Notes: a model not told the origin generated them from the letters alone. A stretch of 16,803 nt of DNA from Tannerellaceae bacterium (GCA_031267775.1 JAIRYL010000194.1:1-16803); one strand, 5' to 3'; positions 1-6,038 are shown, numbered from the stretch's first letter. Program-made: numbers and translations.

Positions 1-142
1 TGGATCAGACGCTTCTTGCATGGGGAGAATGATTGATGTAGCATTTAATTGTTTCCGTTGATTTTTGTCGAAAAGAAACCTCATTTCCACCTGATTCAAA
101 AAAAACAAAACAACCTCAGCAGGCTTTTTTTCGTTCGATTTA
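1..142. other. Left-edge non-coding stretch, possible tail of an upstream gene
   Basis: No complete gene is visible. Frame 1 reads an eleven-residue tail (WIRRFLHGEND) into a TGA at 34-36, which could be the end of a gene lying mostly outside the window; frame 3 also stops early, so the frame is uncertain. The rest is A/T-rich, with an A-rich run near 100-115 followed by a T run near 125-131. A stem of only three base pairs (CCT/AGG) lies between them, too weak to call a terminator. Confidence 0.3.
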
Positions 143-205
143 TTCTCCCTTCTCCCTTCCCCCTTCTGCCTTCTGCTTTCTGCTTTCTGCCTTCTCCTTT
201 CTCCA
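143..205. repeat. Heptanucleotide tandem repeat, nine copies of TTCTSCY type
   Basis: Nine consecutive 7-base units run without interruption. The first three are TTCTCCC, TTCTCCC and TTCCCCC; the next four are TTCTGCC, TTCTGCT, TTCTGCT and TTCTGCC; the last two are TTCTCCT and TTCTCCA. The plus strand is wholly pyrimidine until the last base. The tract ends 15 bases before a candidate -7 box and 68 bases before the lipoprotein start, so it occupies the upstream promoter region. Tracts like this can change copy number by slipped-strand mispairing; whether this one does is not visible here. Confidence 0.9.
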
Positions 206-220
206 TTCAATAATTATGCT

Positions 221-228
221 TATTTTTG
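221..228 (+). promoter_or_regulatory. Candidate Bacteroidota -7 box for the lipoprotein-DUF362-mnmE operon
   Basis: TATTTTTG matches the Bacteroidota -7 consensus TAnnTTTG exactly. It would give a 5' untranslated region of about 40 bases before the ATG at 274. The -33 position (about 198-201) falls on the last heptamer copies and reads TTTC or TTC instead of TTTG, so that half is poor. Confidence 0.5.
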
Positions 229-273
229 AAAGCTTATTTGATTAGCGATTGAAACATAAACAACACGATTTGC

Positions 274-1395
274 ATGAAAACCTTTACATTATCCTTTCTG
301 TTACTTGCCCTTGCAGCGATAGCCTCTTGTAGCGGAGGCAGGGATACGGCTGCCGAAAAACCGGCATATCCCCTCTTTTGGACGTGGCTGGATTACCGTC
401 CGGGCCTGAATTTTGATTCGGTATGCGTGGTAATGAACCAAACCGGCATAGACGGCGTGATGCTGAACGCTCCCACGCCCGATGATTACAGGGCCGTGAT
501 ACCTGTTGCCAGGAAGCATGGAATTGAAGTCTATGCCTGGCTGTGGACGCTTAACCTGGAGCACGATCGCGATTCGATAGTGAAAGCGCATCCCGAATGG
601 CTCAGCGTAAACCGAAAGGGTGAAAGCCTGGCCAATCATACGGCCTACGTGGGGTATTATAAATTTATGTGCCCCGCCCTGCCCGAAGTGCGCGAATATA
701 TACTGAATAAGGTGGAAAACTATTGCCGGATAGAAGGGCTGAACGGGATAGCCATAGACTATCATCGCCTGGTAGACGTAATTTTGCCCGCCGCCTTATG
801 GCCTAAGTACGGGATTGTGCAGGATAAGGAATATCCCGAATGGGATTATGGCTATCATCCGGCCATGATAAAAAAGTTCCGGGACTTGCACGGGTATAAC
901 CCCCAGGAACAGGACGACCCGTCGACCGACGAAAAATGGCTGCAGTTTCGTTGCGACCAGGTAACGGAAGTGGCCAACCAAATAGCCGGCGTGGTGCATG
1001 CATACGGCAAAAAAATGGCCGCATCGCCCTTTCCTACGCCCGCCATGTCGCGCCGGATGGTACGGCAGGATTGGGGAAAATGGAATCTCGACCTTGTTTT
1101 CCCCATGGTCTATCATACTTTTTATACGGGCGACGTATCTTTTATATCCGACTGCACCATCGAAAACGTGCAGACAAAAAACCCCGCCACCACGCTCTAT
1201 TGCGGCATGATGGCCTCCAACGGGCCGGAAATGTTTCGCTCGATGGACGCAGCCCTCGAACATGGCGCGCAGGGCATAGCCATATTTACCATCGGAAGCC
1301 TGAAAGACCCGCAAGTGCGCGCTTCTTTCAAGGCTTACGCCGATAGCGTGAGGCGCCGGCGCGCTTCGGACGCCCTTTGTCCGGCAGAAATGTAA
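274..1395 (+). CDS. Lipoprotein with glycoside-hydrolase-like TIM barrel (family 10 GHL type)
   Basis: This 373-residue protein begins with a lipoprotein signal peptide: a hydrophobic stretch at residues 6-17 followed by the lipobox IASC with Cys19 as the lipidated residue. No acidic export signal follows the Cys, so inner-leaflet retention or periplasmic exposure is as likely as surface display. The rest resembles glycosidase-like TIM barrels: an early FWTWLDYR strand, a middle 'GLNGIAIDYHR' strand matching the GI-x-x-DY-x-R signature of GHL10-type proteins, and a late 'VFPMVYHTFY' strand. The Asp of IDYHR is the likely catalytic-site acid. Substrate is unknown. ATG 274 is chosen because it gives the signal peptide. 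It is probably the first gene of an operon with the DUF362 gene 21 bases downstream. GC content is high: 38 of 60 bases by hand count at 1021-1080. Confidence 0.75.
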   Translation: MKTFTLSFLLLALAAIASCSGGRDTAAEKPAYPLFWTWLDYRPGLNFDSVCVVMNQTGIDGVMLNAPTPDDYRAVIPVARKHGIEVYAWLWTLNLEHDRDSIVKAHPEWLSVNRKGESLANHTAYVGYYKFMCPALPEVREYILNKVENYCRIEGLNGIAIDYHRLVDVILPAALWPKYGIVQDKEYPEWDYGYHPAMIKKFRDLHGYNPQEQDDPSTDEKWLQFRCDQVTEVANQIAGVVHAYGKKMAASPFPTPAMSRRMVRQDWGKWNLDLVFPMVYHTFYTGDVSFISDCTIENVQTKNPATTLYCGMMASNGPEMFRSMDAALEHGAQGIAIFTIGSLKDPQVRASFKAYADSVRRRRASDALCPAEM

Positions 1396-1416
1396 AACCC
1401 TATATAACTTACTCAA

Positions 1417-2535
1417 ATGGAAGCATCAACCGTTTATTTTACCAATCTGCGCACAACGCCCTCCAGCAACCTGCTCGACAAAATGGAAAGGCTTGTCAAA
1501 CGCGCCGGAATAGAACGTATCGATTTTAAAAATCAGTTTGTAGCCGTCAAAATACATTTTGGCGAGCCGGGAAACCTGGCGTACATCCGCCCCAATTATG
1601 CGGCCCGACTGGTGAAACTCTTGCAAAACCTGGGCGCCAAGCCTTTCCTTACCGATTCCAATACGCTGTATTCGGGCAAAAGAGCCAATGCCGTAGACCA
1701 TCTGCACAGCGCCATGCTTAACGGCTTTAACCCCATAGCCGTGCCATGCAACGTAATTATTGCCGACGGGCTGAAGGGCACAGACTGCAGGGAAGTGCCG
1801 ATAAACGGCGCTTACTGCAAGGCCCCCAAGATAGGAACGGCCGTTGTAGACGCCGATATTATCATCAGCATGAACCACTTCAAGGGGCACGAACAGAGCG
1901 GCTTTGGGGGCGCCTTGAAGAACTTGGGGATGGGATGCGCCAGCGTGGGCGGCAAACTGGAATTACACTCGTCGTCGCAGCCCGTAATAGACGCCGAAAA
2001 CTGCACGGGATGCCGCGTCTGCGCAAAATACTGCGCCCAGGCCGCCATCCGGCTCGACAAAGAAAAAAAAGCGGCCATCGATTACCGGAAATGCGTGGGA
2101 TGCGGACAGTGCGTGGCGTTATGCCAGTACAGCGCAGCCGTGCTGGGGCAAGACGATACGTCCGAACGCCTCAATTACAAGATAGCCGAGTATGCCAAAG
2201 CTGTTTTATGGGAAAAACCGCATTTCCACCTTAGTTTTATCATGAACGTTTCGCCCGAATGCGACTGCTGGAATCATAACGACGCAGCCATCGTACCCGA
2301 TCTTGGAATAGCCGCCTCGTTCAACCCCGTAGCCTTAGACCAGGCTTGCGCCGACATGGTAACCCAGGCTCCTGTTCTGCCAAACAGCGGTTTAGCCCAA
2401 ACCCATCCGCATGCGCATCTGCAAGGCCGGGACAAATTCCGGCTGATGCATCCCGAAACCAATTGGCAAGCCGGATTAGACCATGCCGAAAAAATAGGCC
2501 TCGGAGTAAAAAAATATGAACTGATTACCGTATAA
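1417..2535 (+). CDS. DUF362 protein with two [4Fe-4S] ferredoxin motifs
   Basis: This is a 372-residue cytoplasmic protein without a signal peptide. Residues 1-185 and 240-360 look like a DUF362 domain (early VKIHFGEPGN, then ISMNHFKGHEQSGFGGALKNLGMG). A ferredoxin insert carries two CxxCxxCxxxC clusters, at Cys196/199/202/206 and Cys226/229/232/236, the usual ligands for two [4Fe-4S] clusters. The Pro that normally follows the last Cys is replaced by Ala and Gln. The reaction is unknown; the family is annotated as iron-sulfur proteins of uncertain role, and electron transfer is the reasonable inference. It ends three bases before mnmE and is almost certainly co-transcribed with it. Confidence 0.85.
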   Translation: MEASTVYFTNLRTTPSSNLLDKMERLVKRAGIERIDFKNQFVAVKIHFGEPGNLAYIRPNYAARLVKLLQNLGAKPFLTDSNTLYSGKRANAVDHLHSAMLNGFNPIAVPCNVIIADGLKGTDCREVPINGAYCKAPKIGTAVVDADIIISMNHFKGHEQSGFGGALKNLGMGCASVGGKLELHSSSQPVIDAENCTGCRVCAKYCAQAAIRLDKEKKAAIDYRKCVGCGQCVALCQYSAAVLGQDDTSERLNYKIAEYAKAVLWEKPHFHLSFIMNVSPECDCWNHNDAAIVPDLGIAASFNPVALDQACADMVTQAPVLPNSGLAQTHPHAHLQGRDKFRLMHPETNWQAGLDHAEKIGLGVKKYELITV

Positions 2536-2538
2536 AAG

Positions 2539-3930
2539 ATGAATCAGGATACCATCTGCGCCATATCCACGCCTCCCGGTACGGGAGGCGTGGCCATTAT
2601 CCGCCTGTCGGGGCCTCAAGCCATCCCCATAGCCCACGCTGTCTTTCTTCCCCGAAAAAAAGGAAAAGAGCTGCTAAACCAGGAGGCCTATACCGTAAAC
2701 TACGGCAGCATATACGGGGGAAACGAACCGGTAGACGACGTGCTGGCGTCTGTCTTCCGTAATCCTCATTCCTTTACGGGCGAAGATACGGTAGAAATAG
2801 CCTGTCACGGATCTCTTTACATCCAGCAGCAAATACTTCGGTTGCTGATAGATAAAGGCGCGCGTACGGCTCTGCCGGGAGAATTTACCCAGCGCGCTTT
2901 CCTGAACGGCAAAATGGATTTAAGTCGGGCCGAAGCGGTGGCCGACCTGATAGCTTCTACATCTGCCGGCATGCATAAAGTAGCGCTAAACCAGATGAGG
3001 GGCGGATTTAGCCGCAAACTGAGCCATCTGCGCGACCGCCTGCTGCGCTTTGCATCTCTGATAGAACTGGAACTGGACTTTAACGAAGAAGACGTGGAAT
3101 TTGCCAGCCGGACAGACCTGAAGCAATCGGCCTCCGATATCGAAAAACAAATCAAGCAACTGGCCGATTCTTTCAACACGGGAAACGCCGTTAAAAATGG
3201 CGTCCCGGTAGCTATCATAGGGCAAACAAACGCAGGAAAGTCTACCCTGCTTAACCTGCTGGCCGGAGAAGAAAAAGCGATCGTTTCCCCCATTCACGGA
3301 ACAACCCGCGACGTAATAGAAGATACCGTCAACCTGTCCGGAATTACCTTCCGCTTTATCGACACCGCAGGCCTCCGCGAAACCACAGATACAATAGAAA
3401 GCCTGGGAATAGAGCGCACATTCGGCAAACTGAAACAAGCCTCCATCGTATTATGGGTAATAGACCTCTCCGCTCCCGCCGCCCAAACAGAGCAGTTAGC
3501 CCCCCTTATCATCCCCTGTCTGGAAGGAAAGCAAACAATTCTGGTATTTAATAAATCGGATTTAGCCAACGCCGAAACCATAGATACCCCCCCCCAACTG
3601 CTGATCCATTTAAATGCCGAAAGAATCTGTATATCGGCAAAAAACCGCAAAAATACAGACCGCTTAAAAGACCGCCTGGTAAAAGCGGCAGCCATCCCCC
3701 CCATACGCCAAAACGATATAATCATAACAAATATCCGTCATTACGAAGCCCTGACCAAAGCCCAAGCAGCCATTCTCCGCGTACTGACAGGCCTCGATCA
3801 AAACATATCCGCCGATTTCCTAAGCCAGGACATACGCGAATGCATGCACTACTTAGGCGAAATAACCGGACACATCAGTAATGATGAAATACTGGGCAAT
3901 ATCTTCAAACATTTCTGTATCGGCAAGTGA
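2539..3930 (+). CDS. mnmE: tRNA uridine-5-carboxymethylaminomethyl modification GTPase MnmE
   Basis: MnmE (TrmE) works with MnmG to modify U34 of tRNAs reading split codon boxes, using GTP hydrolysis and a folate one-carbon donor. All domains are present in 463 residues, the family's usual length. The N-terminal folate-binding domain starts with TICAISTPPGTGGVAIIRLSG-type sequence. The G domain lies within a helical domain: G1 GQTNAGKST at 228-236, G3 DTAG from 275, G4 NKSD from 338. The terminal FCIGK supplies the essential Cys460. G1 reads GQTNAGKST where many orthologs have GRPNAGKS, a mild variation. A run of nine C (3587-3595) and one of seven (3696-3702) lie in the coding frame. The last 12 bases are duplicated 2 kb downstream, and the left copy preserves the reading frame and stop. 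Confidence 0.97.
   Translation: MNQDTICAISTPPGTGGVAIIRLSGPQAIPIAHAVFLPRKKGKELLNQEAYTVNYGSIYGGNEPVDDVLASVFRNPHSFTGEDTVEIACHGSLYIQQQILRLLIDKGARTALPGEFTQRAFLNGKMDLSRAEAVADLIASTSAGMHKVALNQMRGGFSRKLSHLRDRLLRFASLIELELDFNEEDVEFASRTDLKQSASDIEKQIKQLADSFNTGNAVKNGVPVAIIGQTNAGKSTLLNLLAGEEKAIVSPIHGTTRDVIEDTVNLSGITFRFIDTAGLRETTDTIESLGIERTFGKLKQASIVLWVIDLSAPAAQTEQLAPLIIPCLEGKQTILVFNKSDLANAETIDTPPQLLIHLNAERICISAKNRKNTDRLKDRLVKAAAIPPIRQNDIIITNIRHYEALTKAQAAILRVLTGLDQNISADFLSQDIRECMHYLGEITGHISNDEILGNIFKHFCIGK
3587..3595. repeat. Homopolymer of nine C inside mnmE
   Basis: Nine consecutive C residues encode part of a Thr-Pro-Pro stretch in the MnmE G domain. The frame is intact as given. Such tracts are slippage-prone in replication and are also a common source of sequencing error. 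Confidence 0.9.
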
Positions 3931-3942
3931 AGCCCTGCTTTG
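3919..3942 (+). repeat. Direct repeat, left copy (probable attL) across the mnmE stop codon
   Basis: The repeat is ATCGGCAAGTGA, the last codons and stop of mnmE, directly followed by AGCCCTGCTTTG. It matches 5926-5949 perfectly. Two more bases (TG at 3916-3917 and 5923-5924) match after one mismatch at 3918/5925. The mnmE gene stays complete at this copy, as expected when an element integrates into the 3' end of a gene. Confidence 0.85.
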
Positions 3943-4015
3943 ATACAGAAAACAACGGATAAAAACAGCCCGTAAAAAGACGATAAATGTATTTATTTAC
4001 AGTAAATTATATGAT

Positions 4016-4049
4016 AGGCAAATGTTTTCAAATGTTTGCCTGTTTTTTT
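4016..4049 (+). terminator. Rho-independent terminator between mnmE and hipB
   Basis: AGGCAAA (4016-4022) pairs with TTTGCCT (4035-4041) around a 12-base loop and is followed by seven T (4043-4049). It lies just inside the left repeat, so it would stop mnmE-operon transcription before the hipB promoter. Confidence 0.75.
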
Positions 4050-4191
4050 CTTTTGCTATTCCGTTTATGGTTTTAGGGGCCGGAATCTTCCACACAGTCC
4101 TCTCTCGTTAGCTTTATACGGGATTATCGCTCATTTGCCATATCCCTAAATACTTTGTTCGGACTCATATATATTAAAACACATAACTTTA

Positions 4192-4207
4192 TACCCGAAC
4201 GGTTGTA
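4192..4207. promoter_or_regulatory. Candidate upstream HipB operator (imperfect palindrome)
   Basis: TACCCGAACGGTTGTA resembles the perfect palindrome at 4233-4246, with a degenerate right arm. The two TACCC half-sites are 41 bases apart, close to four helical turns. This copy overlaps the -33 element of the hipB promoter, the right place for a repressor. HipB autorepression through paired operators is known in E. coli; the pairing here is inference. Confidence 0.4.
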
Positions 4208-4232
4208 ATTTGAATTATTTGCATTATATTTG
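4203..4232 (+). promoter_or_regulatory. Promoter of the hipBST operon
   Basis: TTG (4203-4205), a 19-base spacer and TATATTTG (4225-4232) match the Bacteroidota sigma-ABfr consensus TTG-N19-TAnnTTTG well. Transcription should start near 4238-4240, inside the perfect palindrome, giving a leader of only about 12 bases before the ATG at 4251. Confidence 0.75.
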
Positions 4233-4246
4233 TACCCAAAAGGGTA
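4233..4246. promoter_or_regulatory. Candidate HipB operator (perfect palindrome) at the transcription start
   Basis: TACCCAAAAGGGTA is a perfect inverted repeat with 5-base arms and a 4-base centre. It begins one base after the -7 box and covers the predicted start site. The E. coli HipB operators are also short palindromes (TATCC-N8-GGATA), so this one is similar in style but more tightly spaced. Confidence 0.6.
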
Positions 4247-4250
4247 TAAT

Positions 4251-4469
4251 ATGAATGATATGTTACTGTCTGAATATGTAAAGTTGATGCGTAAAGAGCA
4301 TGGCTTGTCACAAGTGGAACTCTCTGAGAAATCTGGAGTTGGGTTGCGTTTTATACGTGAATTGGAGCAAGGAAAGGAGACTTTACGCCTCGACAAAGTA
4401 AATCAAGTACTAAACCTCTTTGGAACAAAAGTTGGTGTTGTTCCTGTGGATAAAACCACGAATCAATGA
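4251..4469 (+). CDS. hipB: HipB-like XRE-family antitoxin and autorepressor
   Basis: This small helix-turn-helix protein has 72 residues if started at ATG 4251. It contains the HTH_3 pattern 'LSQVELSEKSGVGLRFIRELEQGKETLRLDKV', with the recognition helix near SGVGLRFIRELE, and a short C-terminal strand (TKVGVVPVD) typical of HipB dimers. HipB proteins bind DNA as dimers, repress their own operon and contribute to neutralising the kinase toxin. An upstream in-frame TTG at 4230 is rejected because translation would start inside the -7 box and operator. ATG 4260 is a second possibility. The gene overlaps the next by ATGA at 4466-4469, indicating translational coupling. It lacks the long HipB C-terminal tail. 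Confidence 0.85.
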   Translation: MNDMLLSEYVKLMRKEHGLSQVELSEKSGVGLRFIRELEQGKETLRLDKVNQVLNLFGTKVGVVPVDKTTNQ

Positions 4470-4795
4470 GACAAGCCAAGATATACAACCACAACCTCTT
4501 TGCAGGGGTTCTGGCCGAAGATGAGGACGGTTATACTTTTCAGTATGACGCCGATTATCTTCAATCAAATGTAGCCGAAGCTATCAGCCTCACTCTGCCT
4601 TTGAGAAGTAAACCATACATGGAGAAGATCCTTTTCCCATTTTTTGATGGATTAATACCAGAAGGGTGGCTCTTAGATATTGCGGAAAAGAGTTGGAAAA
4701 TCAATCGCCGTGATAGAATGTCACTGCTGCTTGCCTGCTGCAAAGATTGCATAGGGGCAGTGAGTGTTGAACCTATACTGAATGAGGAGGCATAG
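4466..4795 (+). CDS. hipS: HipS-like protein, stand-alone HipA N-terminal domain
   Basis: These 109 residues correspond to the N-terminal subdomain of HipA (couple_hipA type). Signatures are an early 'FAGVLAEDEDGYTFQYDADYL', a 'ISLTLPLRSKPY' strand, the characteristic 'LFPFFDGLIPEGWLLD' and a late 'CKDCIGAVSVEP' strand. In the tripartite HipBST systems described in enteropathogenic E. coli this separate small protein is the antitoxin for the HipT kinase. The order here, B-S-T, is the same. It starts within the hipB stop codon and ends two bases before the kinase ATG. It could instead be an ordinary hipA split by one nonsense mutation, but the clean overlap, the ribosome binding site and the zinc-like start of the next gene argue for a genuine two-gene arrangement. 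Confidence 0.8.
   Translation: MRQAKIYNHNLFAGVLAEDEDGYTFQYDADYLQSNVAEAISLTLPLRSKPYMEKILFPFFDGLIPEGWLLDIAEKSWKINRRDRMSLLLACCKDCIGAVSVEPILNEEA
4784..4790 (+). promoter_or_regulatory. Strong Shine-Dalgarno sequence for hipT
   Basis: GAGGAGG lies seven bases before the ATG at 4798, inside the last codons of hipS. It fixes the hipT start and supports a separate translation product. Such a canonical site is unusual for Bacteroidota, whose mRNAs rarely use Shine-Dalgarno pairing; no other gene in this window shows one this good. Confidence 0.65.
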
Positions 4796-4797
4796 CT

Positions 4798-5739
4798 ATG
4801 AAAAGATGTCTGTATTGTTATCAAGAATTAACCGATAGAGAAAAAGATTTTCATCCTCGTTGTGCCAAAAAGATATTTGATAGCGCCAATATCCCACTCC
4901 TGCCTTATGCTAAAGATGAAATTAAATCATTAGCCGAAAAAGTGGTACGTTCTCAGATTACTCTAACCGGAGTACAAGCAAAACTCTCTCTTGATATAGA
5001 AAAAATAAAAGGAGAGCCACAGCGATTTACTATTATAGGATTATGGGGACGTTATATTCTAAAGCCTCAAACAGAGCAATTTGAGCATCTTCCTGAAGTC
5101 GAGGATTTGACAATGTATCTTGCTGAATTAGCTAAAATAAAGGTCGTTCCTCATTCGCTTGTGCGCTTTGAAGATGGAGAATTAGCCTATATCACCAAAC
5201 GCATAGATAGAAGTGCAAATGGCGATAAGTTGGCAATGGAAGATATGTGCCAGTTATCAGAACGCTTGACAGAGTATAAATACAAAGGTTCATACGAGCA
5301 GATAGCCAAAATTATTACGCAACACTCCGCTACTCCAAAACTTGATGTGGTGAACTTCTGGGAGCAGGTTCTGTTCTCGTGGATTACAGGCAATGCAGAT
5401 ATGCATTTGAAGAACTTTTCGCTTTACAGTGTGCAAAAAGGTAATTATTCTCTCACCCCAGCGTATGATATGGTCTCTACTGCTCTTGTTATGCCCCAAG
5501 ATACGGAAGAACTTGCCTTAACGCTCAATGGCAAGAAACGTAAAATAAAGCGTTCCGATTTTGAAGTTGTAATGAACAGTAGCGGCTTAGAAAAGAAGAT
5601 TATAGATAATTTATTTGTTAAATTTGAAAAGGTTGCCGACAAGTGGTCTGAGCTTATTGACATATCGTTTTTGCCAGATGATATGAAAGAGCGGTATAAA
5701 AAAATTATAGTAGAGAAATTTAACGTTCTGAAACGATAA
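4798..5739 (+). CDS. hipT: HipT-like serine/threonine kinase toxin with N-terminal CxxC/HxxC motif
   Basis: This 313-residue protein is the kinase part of a split HipA. Residues 1-25 carry Cys4-x2-Cys7 and His19-x2-Cys22, a probable zinc ribbon. The Gly-rich loop is at 54-66 (ITLTGVQAKLSL), with Thr55 and Thr57 where E. coli HipT has autophosphorylated Ser57 and Ser59 in a Ser-Ile-Ser motif. The catalytic loop GNADMHLKN spans 198-206 with Asp201. The metal-binding Asp224 lies in LTPAYDM. All core kinase residues are present, so the toxin looks functional. HipA and HipT phosphorylate aminoacyl-tRNA synthetases (GltX and TrpS respectively); the target here cannot be told. The next gene, abiH, begins 35 bases downstream and could share the transcript. 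Confidence 0.85.
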   Translation: MKRCLYCYQELTDREKDFHPRCAKKIFDSANIPLLPYAKDEIKSLAEKVVRSQITLTGVQAKLSLDIEKIKGEPQRFTIIGLWGRYILKPQTEQFEHLPEVEDLTMYLAELAKIKVVPHSLVRFEDGELAYITKRIDRSANGDKLAMEDMCQLSERLTEYKYKGSYEQIAKIITQHSATPKLDVVNFWEQVLFSWITGNADMHLKNFSLYSVQKGNYSLTPAYDMVSTALVMPQDTEELALTLNGKKRKIKRSDFEVVMNSSGLEKKIIDNLFVKFEKVADKWSELIDISFLPDDMKERYKKIIVEKFNVLKR

Positions 5740-5774
5740 CTTTTTAAAAGGCTACAGTATAAAATACAATAAAT

Positions 5775-6038
5775 ATGAAAGAAACAACTTTGTATATTAT
5801 CGGAAATGGATTTGATTTAGCACATAACCAAGCAACCAGTTATGTTGACTTTTACAGCTATTGTAAAGATATTGAAGACTATTATGATGATCTGTTTCGG
5901 ACAATCAATAGTGTAAATATGTTGCATCGGCAAGTGAAGCCCTGCTTTGTTTGCCGCCATCCTTCAGCCCGAAAATACGTACATATCCCGGTATGCGCGC
6001 ATATTCAGGCTTCGTCTGGCAAAAACCGTCTCCCATAA
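5775..6038 (+). pseudogene. Truncated AbiH-family abortive infection gene
   Basis: The first 50 codons match the AbiH N-terminus: 'LYIIGNGFDLAHNQATSYVDF' is the family's opening GNGFDLxH...TSYxDF signature. AbiH proteins usually exceed 250 residues. Here homology stops where the right-hand copy of the mnmE-end repeat begins (5923-5926), and the frame then runs through the repeat and flanking DNA for about 37 unrelated codons to a TAA at 6036-6038. The product would be an 87-residue non-functional chimera. The C-terminal part is not found downstream of the left repeat either: joining the two ends in circular form gives a stop after a few codons. So most of the gene was deleted, not merely split by integration. 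Confidence 0.75.
5926..5949 (+). repeat. Direct repeat, right copy (probable attR)
   Basis: This is a perfect 24-base copy of 3919-3942, fused on its left to the abiH fragment. The flanking sequence on its right would be the original chromosomal DNA downstream of mnmE if the insertion model is correct. Confidence 0.85.

Larger units (their letters stand above)
3916..5949. mobile_element. Remnant integrative element in the mnmE 3' end, carrying hipBST and truncated abiH
   Basis: The insert is bounded by direct copies of the mnmE 3' end (3919-3942 and 5926-5949, identical over 24 bases, with two further outer bases matching after one mismatch). The offset is 2007 bases. Between them are only a terminator, a toxin-antitoxin operon and a cut abiH gene. 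There is no integrase or transposase, and no inverted repeats at the ends. The 3' end of mnmE/trmE is an established attachment site: Salmonella genomic island 1 uses an 18-base repeat at the end of trmE. I infer that an island integrated here by a tyrosine recombinase and later lost most of its length, including the integrase and the rest of abiH. Clean excision between the repeats would place the intact mnmE about 175 bases upstream of the MscS gene. Confidence 0.6.

Noticed and set aside
796..1416. Long minus-strand open frames opposite the lipoprotein gene (also 301-765)
   Set aside because: They lie wholly antisense to a gene with a clear signal peptide and fold signature; their translations show no recognisable family and arise from GC-rich codon use.
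3966..3972. CAGCCCG followed by an A-rich run after both repeat copies (also 5965-5971)
   Set aside because: The spacing from the repeat differs (24 and 16 bases) and the match is only seven bases, so it is probably chance and not an extension of the att site.
4230..4250. TTG start for hipB at 4230
   Set aside because: It would start translation inside the -7 box and before the predicted transcription start; ATG 4251 is the sensible start.
4124..4396. Minus-strand frame across the hipB promoter and gene
   Set aside because: It is antisense to a clear HTH gene and covers its promoter and operators; the translation is low-complexity with no family signature.
3916..5949. The 24-base repeat as a transposon target-site duplication
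   Set aside because: It is far longer than usual target duplications, no terminal inverted repeats are seen inside it, and there is no transposase; duplication of a gene's 3' end fits site-specific integration better.
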